Of a DNA stretch of 29,730 nt, positions 1 to 9,029 are shown piece by piece (positions within the stretch are counted from its first letter, which is position 1; each line of letters starts with the position of its first letter). The notes under the pieces were generated by a model. It saw only the letters and a list, made by a program, of their open reading frames with translations, was not told where the DNA came from and searched no databases. Origin of the DNA: Funneliformis mosseae (Eukaryota > Glomeromycota > Glomeromycetes > Glomerales > Glomeraceae); NCBI GenBank assembly GCA_910592005.1, contig CAJVPP010000564.1, forward strand, positions 1 to 29,730, in the 5' to 3' direction. The position numbers and the translations under genes were made by a program.

Positions 1-150
1 TATATTTGTGTAATGAAATCAGTAATCATCTACTATAACGAATTATTCGTTATACATTCCGCATAATTCGTTATAGCATTAACGAAGATTCTTATAATGA
101 AGTCCTGATCGGCTGAATCGGCAACTTCGTTATATCGAGGTGTGACTGTA
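1..150. mobile_element. Terminal fragment of a TA-flanked Tc1/mariner/pogo-like transposon or MITE
   Basis: Read on the minus strand, the segment starts with CAGTCACACCTCGATATAAC next to a TA dinucleotide (149-150). This is the style of terminus seen in Tc1/mariner/pogo elements, which duplicate TA. Inside are repeated CGTTATA-type motifs (near 48, 70 and 128) and a perfect 9-bp inverted repeat, ATAACGAAT at 35-43 and ATTCGTTAT at 45-53. Such subterminal repeats are common transposase-binding features. The other end lies outside the window and no transposase reading frame is visible here. Confidence 0.55.
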
Positions 151-3100
151 GTTATATAATAATTTTGGATGATCTCAGGTGATCGGATACTTATGACCAC
201 TACTGTAATTATGATTATAAATAAAAATAATAGTATTATTAATATATAATAATTGTTATTTTATTAATTAATTATTTAGTTATTAATCTTATATCTTTTT
301 ATAGCTCTTATATTAGTTTATTTTACTATATATAAATATATTTTTTTTTACATTTTGGCATAATTTACAGTATAGGAATAAAAATTTGTATTTCAATTAA
401 AACTTTCTAAAAATACTAGTAATTTATTATTATATCTACATTAATAATAAATATTTTAATTAATATGAAATCTTCTACATAAATAATATGTTAGTTCTAT
501 TGGTATTTTATAAGTAATTTTTCTTATACAAAAACTTTGTTATATAAAATATAATCCTTTAATACTAATTTATAATTATAATTCTAATTAAAATTTTTAA
601 TAGGATCAGATTAGATAATGGTTTAATCTGATCTAAGATATCAAACTATAGATCAAATCAGATCAGATCATAAGTTATATTAAAAATATTAAAAAATCAG
701 TTTTTTGAGTTCAGTAATTAGAAAATATTTTACCAAAGCTTATTAGATTTATCTTAATAAAATAAATCAAATGATAGTTATTTTATCTTAAATGAATTAA
801 TATTGATGAATGTTATATTAATATATTAATATATTATATACTGTAAAGTCAAAAAATCTTAAAATAATATATCATGTGACCCTTTTTAACAAAGAAAATA
901 ATATTAAGGAATTAAAATATTAAGAGATTAAAAAATAAATAATTGAATAGATAAGCATAAAGAAAAATTAATTATTACATAATAAATTATATAATATTAA
1001 AGAATAAATAATCAACTAAAATTATATTATAAAATATAAATTATTTGATATTAATAATAAATCATATAGCAAGTAATACAAAAATATTATAAAAATAAAT
1101 AGAAAATACAATTTGAAATAGATCATATAATTAGTAATATAATTATACATAAATATGATAGATCATATAATAAATAATAATGAATAATATAGATCACAAA
1201 TTAATTATAAGATCTAGAAAATAAATAACTAAAGTTACAGAAAAAGAAAATAATTAAAAGACTTTAGAATAAAGAAAAAAAGAAGATAATTAACAAATAT
1301 GTATAAAATTATATTAAAGCTTAATAAAAGAAATCATCAAGATGAGATCATAAAATACTTGTATAACTTATATTACTAAAAAAAAATTAATGAAAATTAT
1401 GAAAAAATAAACTTGAATATATATCCTATAAAAGTTATATATATTTTTTTATTTTGTATATAATTTTAAATTCTGTATTATATTTCCTTATATTTTATAA
1501 AGAATTATTTTTTTTATTATATTAAAAATTATAAGATTTTATAATGAAATTATATGTTTTTAATAAGTTAATATTTTTTTTTATTAATTAAAAAGTTTTT
1601 ATTAAAAATAAAAAAATTAATAGATTTGTTGTAATTATAAAAACTGTTACTTATTTGCTAATATTATTATAAATAATATTTAAACTGCATAATAAGAATA
1701 TCAATACCTTTATAATTAAAAAAAATTTAAGTTTTTAGCTAATATTTAATATAAATTAAGCTTTATTACTTAAAATAAATGTGTAAGTTTAAAGTATTTA
1801 GAATTCTATTATTCAAAATAAATAAAAAAATTAAAAAAATATTTATATCTAAAAATTTAAAGTAAAATTATGTAAAAATAGAAATATATATATAAAAAAT
1901 TAATTAGTAAATATGAATTTATTAAAATATAAATTATTAAAAAATAAATTATATTTATAATCAATATTCTTATAAGAATTTATATACAGAAAATATATGT
2001 TTTTGTAAATTTTGTATTATAATTCTGTATATTTTATAAGAAATTATTTTTATAATATAATAAATATATACGAAATTTTAAAAATATACTGTATAATACT
2101 GATATTAATATCTAAGTAAATTTAATTTTAATTTTAAATAGTATTATATTTGAAAAAAAGTATTACATAAAAAAATATTATACAAAGAGAATACAATAAA
2201 TAAGAATATTAATCATAATTTATAATAATTATCAATTATTTTTTTTTACTTTTGAATTTTGAATTTTTAAAATAAAATTATATTATATTATATAATATGA
2301 ATGATATAAATTTTATAGATAATATAAATTTTGCAGATAATATGATCAGTTTTTTATTTTAACACTGTTTTTTTTTTAATTTTAAATTTTATTTTTTTTA
2401 TTTTTTTTATTTTTATAATCATATATGTATTAGTTTAGAATTTTTTTAAAAATAATATTTTTAAAAAGAAATTATAATATTTTAGATATAATTCACAATT
2501 CTTATCAAAAGAAAATTAATATAATATAATAAATAAAATATAATAAATATAACAATAAAACATAAATTAATATTATAAATTTACAATAAAATAATAAAAT
2601 AAAAAGATTTTATATTAAATATTAAATAAGTTTGTATAGAAATTTTTATTGTTCTATTTGTGATCTGTATTGCATTAAAAATCTGATTAATTTGATTAAA
2701 ATTTGAGAATTATAAATTATCTGTTTAAATCTAAATCATCTATATAATATATATGAATTGATTTTTTTTGAGTAAATAAGGATCTACATATTGAATTCTA
2801 TTTTTTTAACTGAATACAATCTGGATTATTTAAATTTGATTAGATTATATCTCTATCTAAAAGTTATTTGGCAAATTTAACAAATTAGTGAGAAAAATAT
2901 TTATTTTAATTTTTAAGATTATTAATACAATTGTAATTGGTTACTCACATATTTTTATTTATTAATGAGTTTTAAAACAGAAATTTTAGATCATATTATT
3001 ATTTTAAAGATTAATATGATTGATAATAATAAATAATGATATTACTGAAGTTGTATATAACTTTTTTAAGCAACTATATGAAGAAGAAATAAGGAGTTAA

Positions 3101-3690
3101 TAATATGAATTAATCTTTTTTTAAAAAGAATGTCTTGAATTTGACATTAAACGTTAATTTATTTCAAAGTATAATTACTCTTAGGTTTATCAGAATAAAA
3201 ATAAAAAGAAAATTCTTTTCTTTTGATATTATATTATACTGTAATTGCCGAATTGAACCTAAAAAAAGTAAAGAATATACAATAAGCCAAAATGGTATTT
3301 GATTAAAATATTTGTTCAAATTTCAGATTATTAGAAAAAATGAATTATGATATTATAGCACTAAAAAATAGTTAAAGTATACCAAAAACTTGAAAAGACT
3401 TTAATAAAAATACAATGTATTGAGAATAAAAAGTACCACAATGTTATTATAGTCATCAAGCAAGGCAATTGAAATAAAACAATACCATTTTTGGATTAAT
3501 CTTTTTATTGGGCGTTCTCATTTTTTAAACATGAGTGAACTAAATTTATTGGTTAAAATCTAGCGTAACCAATTTTTCAATCAAAATTATATATCACGAT
3601 TGTGTTACCGTAAATTTGATTTTCTAGGAAAATTGAGCCATTTTGGATGATCATCAATTTAATATTTTTTTTAAAAAAAAAAATTTTAAA
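151..3690. other. AT-rich intergenic region without a recognisable gene
   Basis: Composition is extremely AT-rich with long A or T runs and stops in all frames; no protein family is recognisable. A perfect 10-bp inverted repeat, GATCAGATTA (604-613) and TAATCTGATC (624-633), sits within a patch of GATCAGAT-like words at 604-670. The last few hundred bases hold the presumed promoter of the downstream cyclophilin gene, including a TTGGTTA...TAACCAA inverted repeat near 3550-3575. Confidence 0.6.
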
Positions 3691-4779
3691 ATGCCTCGAT
3701 CAGTAATTCTCAATACTTCTATGGTATGTAAATTAATTATTGTGTGAAAAAAATTTTTTTTTTATAATAATTAATGATTATTTTTTCTGATTAGGGAAGA
3801 ATTACAATAGAATTGTATGATGATCACGCAAAGAAAACCTGTGATAATTTTTTTGAACTAGTAAGTTTTTTTTTAATTTTTTATTTTTAATAGTTTGAAA
3901 TTATAGTTAATATTTGTTTGATATTTAGGCGAAGCGTGGATACTATAATAATACCATAGTATGTTAAATTTTTTTTTTTATTACCCTTCGTCATTTAAGA
4001 AATCTTATTTAAAATTTATTTTATAAATAAAAAGTTTCATAGAATTATTGAAGTAAGTTCAAAATTAAATTTTTTCGAATCGAAGGTTAATCAATAACGT
4101 TTGAATACAAATCATGTGATGAATTGATTTATTTTCAAGGATTTCATGATACAAGGAGGAGATCCAACTGGAACTGGACGAGGAGGAAGTTCAATTTACG
4201 GGTAAATGACAATTAAATATATATATATTTTTTTTTGATTTGTTCTTTTTAATCGAATATTCTGATATCTAGTCGCACATTTGAAGATGAAATACATCCA
4301 GATTTAAAACATACGGGAGCTGGAATCATTAGCATGGCTAATGCTGGACCAGATTCAAATGGAAGTCAAGTGAGGATCTTGGATTTTTAATTTATGATTT
4401 ATTAGTCGTTACAACATAAATATTTATGAAATACCCTTCTAATTAAAACCCAAAAGTTTTTCATAACATTAGCACCTACTCCTCATTTAGATGGTAGGTA
4501 AATGTTTGTTTGATAATTTTATAAAAGGTTTAATTTTTGTTTATTTTTTTTTTTTTCTTGAAAAGGGAAACATGCGATATTTGGGAGGGTAAGTGATGGT
4601 ATCGAGATAGTCAAACGTATAGGTAAAGTTACCGTTGATCGAGACGATAGGTATTTAATAATTATTCATTACATTTTGTATTATTTATAAAAGTGTTTAC
4701 TTCATCGATTCATTATTATTGTCTTTTTAGACCAAAAGAAGATGTGAAAATTATATCTACCCAAGTTAATGATGATTAA
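3691..4779 (+). CDS. PPIL1: Peptidyl-prolyl cis-trans isomerase, PPIL1-type spliceosomal cyclophilin
   Basis: Nine exons join without a frame break into 158 residues: 3691-3723, 3795-3860, 3929-3958, 4035-4052, 4140-4201, 4273-4369, 4457-4493, 4566-4650, 4731-4779. Every intron is GT-AG. Cyclophilin hallmarks are in order: FHRII (44-48, catalytic Arg46), [15 protein letters not shown] (51-65), [14 protein letters not shown] (91-104) and [11 protein letters not shown] (113-123). The length and the short N-terminus fit the single-domain PPIL1 family, which acts in the activated spliceosome with SKIP; that role comes from the family, not the sequence. The Trp usual before LDGKH is His112 here, which normally means weak cyclosporin binding. 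Exon 4 is only 18 nt. The start has A at -3 and is the first ATG giving a complete cyclophilin fold. Confidence 0.93.
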
Positions 4780-4977
4780 TTCTCACAACAATTACAAATA
4801 TCAATGAGTTTGGTGGTACCGCAGATCCTACTATCTAATTTATTTCTCGCGCTGTAAAAATCATTAGATACTCTCTTTAAAATATATGAATAATGTTAAT
4901 AGTATTACAATTTTCAAAAATATTTTTTAAGAAAAAGCTTTATTATATATAATTCACGAATATTATAAAATTACATT

Positions 4978-4983
4978 AATAAA
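4978..4983 (+). terminator. Candidate polyadenylation signal of the cyclophilin gene
   Basis: An AATAAA hexamer lies about 200 bp after the cyclophilin stop codon and before the convergent tRNA gene. In such AT-rich DNA the hexamer occurs often by chance, so only position supports it. Confidence 0.3.
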
Positions 4984-5128
4984 GTATGATGGTTAACTAG
5001 TTTTATCGCGTGATACATTATCATTATTACTGAACTTTTTTTTTTTCGCGATATTTTTTCTACTCGTTAATATTATTTATTATTTATTATAAGTTTTGAC
5101 AAAATAAAAAAATTTTTTTATTATCAAT

Positions 5129-5134
5129 AAAAAA
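5129..5134 (-). terminator. RNA polymerase III terminator of tRNA-Thr
   Basis: Six consecutive T residues on the minus strand begin three bases after the tRNA 3' end, the standard Pol III stop signal. Confidence 0.85.
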
Positions 5135-5137
5135 GAA

Positions 5138-5208
5138 GCCGACGGGCGGGATTGAACCACCGACCTTCAGTTTACAAGACTGACGCTCTACCACTAAGCT
5201 ACGCCGGC
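5138..5208 (-). tRNA. tRNA-Thr (anticodon UGU)
   Basis: The minus strand folds into a complete 71-nt cloverleaf without an intron. The acceptor stem GCCGGCG pairs with CGTCGGC (one G-U). The D arm is GCTT...GAGC, and the anticodon stem TCAGT/ACTGA encloses loop CTTGTAA with anticodon TGT. The T arm is GGTGG-TTCAATC-CCGCC. Internal promoter boxes A (TAGCTTAGTGG) and B (GGTTCAATCC) are intact. A T6 run follows directly. The UGU anticodon reads ACA and related Thr codons in cytosolic translation. CCA is not encoded, as expected for a eukaryotic nuclear tRNA. Confidence 0.95.
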
Positions 5209-5399
5209 CCAATAATATATTCGTCATCGAATTTATTATTTTTTGTTTGTTATTTATATACCAATATAAGCAAAAAATTTTATCGTGATTCACACTAAAA
5301 GTTTCGGTCTGTAGGTTTTAGGTATTGGTTCAAAATATCACATGATTAGATTAGTAAAAAGTAGCATTTTTTTGTTTTAGAAAACCGTCATTGAAAGCA

Positions 5400-5942
5400 A
5401 AAAGGACGATGATATTATTGGTCACTTCCACCTTTGCCGTCTGGACCTAAGTTATCCAATTTAGGAAAAGACAGACCTACTATCAGAAATAGGAAAGCTC
5501 CTATTGTCAAAATGCGAATTTATTAGAGGCCGTTGCATCGGTTAATATCGTATTTTTTTTTTTTATATTTTTTTTTTAAGTAAATTTAGTAATAAATAAT
5601 TTATTTCTTTTAAAAAATTAGGCCAAAGATGGGGAGGGACAAAAACCTCAACCAGTCCAACGCAGTAAAACCAGAAATACCAGCTAAACCTGTTGCTAAA
5701 AAAACAACCAATTGAAACTCCTACAGAATTCATGAAAGCAACGACAACTTCAACTGCTTCGAACATTGATACAAAACCGATTATTGGAGGTGTTAAAGGA
5801 ATTTTATCGCGATTCATCAATTTGGTGGAATTCCTAATTCACCCGATGTTTAAATCCGATTAAAAAAATGGTTTAATGAAGAAATAAAAGGGAAGCTCTT
5901 GAAGGACAACTTAAAGAACTTATTGCAAGCTTGCAAGAATAA
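5400..5942 (+). pseudogene. Frameshifted gene remnant with a capping-protein-interaction (CPI)-like motif and C-terminal helix
   Basis: Several plus-strand pieces read as protein but sit in different frames and are cut by stops. Residues encoded at 5452-5502 are LSNLGKDRPTIRNRKAP, which matches the spacing of the actin capping-protein CPI motif, LxHxTxxRPKx6P, with His, Thr and Lys replaced. Next comes a Pro/Lys/Thr-rich stretch (about 5635-5705), then a piece reading GGVKGILSRF (about 5785-5815). The end reads REALEGQLKELIASLQE and a stop (about 5889-5942), an amphipathic helix. At least three frame changes separate the pieces, and the gaps do not have convincing splice sites. It looks like the C-terminal half of a cytoskeleton-associated protein that has decayed. 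A badly split intact gene is possible but less likely. Confidence 0.45.
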
Positions 5943-6044
5943 AATATTTATAATTTTTATTATTTGTTTTAGCAGATAATATTTATTTAAAATTGTTAAG
6001 TATGTTTTTAATTATAAACATTAGTTTTATTTAATACTTATACT

Positions 6045-6152
6045 CAGTGATGTGCATTTTATGCTTCCAATAGTATAAATTTGATTGGATGCTTCCAATC
6101 CAAATGAATTTATTAGAGAATTATGCTTCCAATCTTCCAAGGCACATCACTG
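6045..6152. mobile_element. 108-bp hAT-type MITE with intact target-site duplication
   Basis: Perfect 11-bp terminal inverted repeats, CAGTGATGTGC at 6045-6055 and GCACATCACTG at 6142-6152, enclose non-coding DNA. They are flanked by the 8-bp direct repeat CTTATACT at 6037-6044 and 6153-6160. An 8-bp duplication with CAGTG-type ends is the signature of hAT transposases. Three internal copies of ATGCTTCCAAT (near 6060, 6089 and 6123) look like subterminal binding motifs. The element is too short to code and must have been moved in trans. The perfect duplication suggests fairly recent insertion. Confidence 0.85.
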
Positions 6153-6160
6153 CTTATACT

Positions 6161-7189
6161 TTATTGTATTAATTATTCTAAATATTATAAAGTATTTTTT
6201 TTATTGCATGTTGTATTGTAAATAATTCAACATTTATATAATTAATAACAAAGTTTGTTTGATTGAATCTATATGTTAATTTTTTTTTAAAAAAAAAAAA
6301 ATTATAATAAAGTTTTACTTAATAAATTATAGAAGTAAAATTTTAATATTTATATTATTGTAAAAATATATATATATAAAAATAGTATATTAATAAAAAG
6401 TTTTAGATAAATTTAATCAAAAATTTTAAAATATTTAATTTAAAAAATTTTATAATTGTAATTTTATTAGATAAATATGTTTTTTATAATTAAATAAAAA
6501 TCAAATAAAGTATTCCTTAAAGTATAAGTATAAATTAGTTATAAAATATTATAGAAAAATTATATTATTTTAATATCTAGTGATCATAAAAAAATGAAAT
6601 AAAGTTTATTAGATTTGTCATATTAAGATATATCTAATAATAATATTTTTAAATTTTAAAATTAATAATTATTAATATATATTAATTTTTCAATTTTTCA
6701 ATTTTTTAAAATAACTTATTATCAAATAATTACAAAAAAAAAAAATTAGTTTGTTAGATTTATCTCATTAAGATCTATTAAATGAGTATATTTTCATATT
6801 TTTAAGATCAATAGATAGTAAGATATATAAATTTAAAAATCTAACTTTTTTTTATAATAATTTATTATATATTTATCTTTAAAATATTACTAATTAATTA
6901 CATTTTCTTTTGAATTTTTACTTAGAAAATATCATAAAATTTATTATAAAAATATTAATTTTTAAATAAATTATTTTAAAAATATTTAAAATTATTATAA
7001 ATAATTTTAATTATTAAATAAAATTATAGGTAAATTTGCCTGCAAAACACTTGAAGGGATAATATTAAGAAATAAAAAAATTTAAAATATAAAAATTTAA
7101 ACTTTTAAAATCTCTTTATTACTATAATTATTATAATATATATCAATATAATAACTTTTATTTTTTGACTATATTATTGAATTAATTAT
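6161..7189. other. AT-rich intergenic DNA, nothing recognised
   Basis: Stops occur densely in all frames and A/T runs dominate. No protein motif, tRNA fold or clear terminal repeat was found. Confidence 0.55.
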
Positions 7190-7490
7190 AATCTTAATTG
7201 TCTTTATTTTCTTTATCATTATCATTATTATTATCATTAATATTCCACTTATTTATATAATTGTTTTCTTTAACATATATTTTATTATTATTATTCTCTC
7301 CTTCATCTACTTCAATAATTTTTATTATTATTATTTATTGAATCTGATAACTGATTATAATCAAATATATAATGATCTTCTAAACTATTAGTTTTTATTG
7401 AAATTTTATAACATTTAAATGATCTATAAATAAGATCATTATCAATTTTATCTTACGATTCCTTAATCTAAATTGCAACTGTTAAATAAG
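7190..7490 (-). pseudogene. Decayed Asn-rich coding remnant
   Basis: The minus strand gives short protein-like pieces in changing frames. One reads DLIYRSFKCYKISIKTNSL and runs on to FDYNQLSDSINNNN. A second reads EVDEGENNNN, then WNINDNNNDNDKENKDN and a stop. Asn/Asp runs are common in real proteins of this genome type, but they also arise from AT-rich trinucleotide repeats. The first piece has varied composition and is the stronger hint of former coding sequence. The family is not recognised. Confidence 0.25.
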
Positions 7491-7578
7491 AAGATTTTTG
7501 ATTCTTTCAAAAAAAGTAAGATTATAAGTTGTAGATGATATCTATTTATTATACTAATCTTTATCTTATAAATAATTA

Positions 7579-7739
7579 CAGTCATTTCTTTTTATAACAA
7601 ACTCTATATTTTTCACTATAAGGCTATAGTAAAGATTTTAAGAGATTTGATTGGTCAATTTGCTATAATAAGAGTATTTTTATTATATTTATTCAAAAAA
7701 TTCATTATATTAAGAGTTTGCTATATCAAGAATTAACTG
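7579..7739. mobile_element. 161-bp MITE with degenerate ~28-bp inverted repeats and TA duplication
   Basis: The left end CAGTCATTTCTTTTTATAAC and the inverted right end CAGTTAATTCTTGATATAGC match over about 28 bp, continuing into CAAACTCT on both sides. TA flanks both ends (7577-7578, 7740-7741). The layout matches the element at 1-150: ends in CAGT(C/T)A, a TATA(A/G)C(A/G)AA block and an internal Tc1/pogo-like arrangement. Differences from that element are largely C-to-T or G-to-A. It has no coding capacity. Confidence 0.6.
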
Positions 7740-8449
7740 TAATATATTGAAGGATAACAAAAATATTACATAGTTAAAAATTAGATAATTTTGTAAATTT
7801 TAATAAATAATTAATTTTGAAAAAAATTTTTACTTTCAATTATTCGCATTTTATTAATTTTTGCTAAAGGATCAGCTTGTTAGCTTTTTATATATTTTTA
7901 TTAATTAATAAGCTGCAAATAATCACATAAGGTCAGTCAATAACATTTTATATAATTTATGATTTCTGAGTTACTGGATCCAATTTTTTTTTTCTATAAT
8001 AATAGCCATTTTAGCCTATTAACAAAAATATAATATGCAATATTAAAAAATAGAGATTTTTTAAAATTCGATTTTAAGAATTATAATATATTAAATTAAA
8101 CATTTAATAAAATATTTTATTATTGCAATAGATATTCAAAAAGTTTTTAATAAAATATGGCTCAATTACAAATGAAAAATTTACTCAATATCTCATTTTT
8201 AATTGTGTAATATTTTTATCACCTTTTAGTAATTATTATTATTAATATAAAATAAAAAAATAAAAAAATATATTAAAAAGTAATATAATAATAATTTTAC
8301 CTTAAATTTAAAAACTTTTATTAATTGCATTATTTAGTAGTTGTAATTCTATCTGAAATTACAACAATATTTGTATTTTTTTTTACTAATCTATTTTTAA
8401 CAAAACTTACAGTATTATTAACGTGTAATCTTTTCAGATTACAATTATT

Positions 8450-9022
8450 AGATGCAGTGTCAAAGGGTTGACTCTTTTATAGTCTACGTAACAATTTCTT
8501 TTAGTTTATGATAATCTTAGCTAATTCACTACTAATTTATTATATTAAATCAAGTTTATTAGACGCAAACAGCTTCAATTATAAGTTAAAAGTTATTACA
8601 ATAAGTTCAAAAAGAGTTTTATATAAGAAATAAGAAATACTTTATTTAATGAAAAGGAAATAATAAGATAATGATATATGAAAGAAATAAGAAAAAAAAA
8701 ATAAGAAATAGAGATACACAAGGTGAAAAGTAGCGTAGTAGCGTTGCACTATCTTTTACAAGAGAAAGGTTTTATACAGCCGTCAGTCTTATCTCTTCTA
8801 ATTGACAAAAGAGGTTGTATTTATATTTATTCTATTACATATTTTGATATATTTAATATATCAATTATATTAAATATATTTATTATATTAACTATGTTAG
8901 ACATATCTGATATATTAGACATATTAGCTAAATTAAACATATTAGATATGTTAATATGTTTGACATTATCAATATTTATACTTCATCACACAATTGTAGA
9001 TCTATAATTGTTAAGATTGTCA
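8450..9022 (-). repeat. Candidate 3' LTR of the adjacent Ty3/gypsy element
   Basis: On the minus strand this interval directly follows the end of pol. It would begin with TGACAATC (9015-9022), has a TATA box GTATAAAA (8769-8778 region) and an AATAAA-like stretch downstream, and ends near a TGCA at about 8450. That order suits an LTR U3-R structure. No second LTR copy was found in the window, so the boundaries are guesses. A reading frame of 94 codons within it (8723-9007, plus) is low-complexity, Ile/Leu-rich and not believed. Confidence 0.3.
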
Positions 9023-9029
9023 CCTGGTT

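Noticed and set aside
5087..5293. 68-codon frame across the tRNA
   Set aside because: It translates through the tRNA-Thr gene and is a shadow.
7200..7330. ATT/ATC repeats as a CRISPR-like or satellite array
   Set aside because: Irregular trinucleotide runs without spacers or fixed period; microsatellite or Asn-codon remnants explain them.
8723..9007. 94-codon plus-strand reading frame
   Set aside because: Low-complexity Ile/Leu/Asp sequence from AT-rich repeats, overlapping the candidate LTR; its first codon is not ATG.
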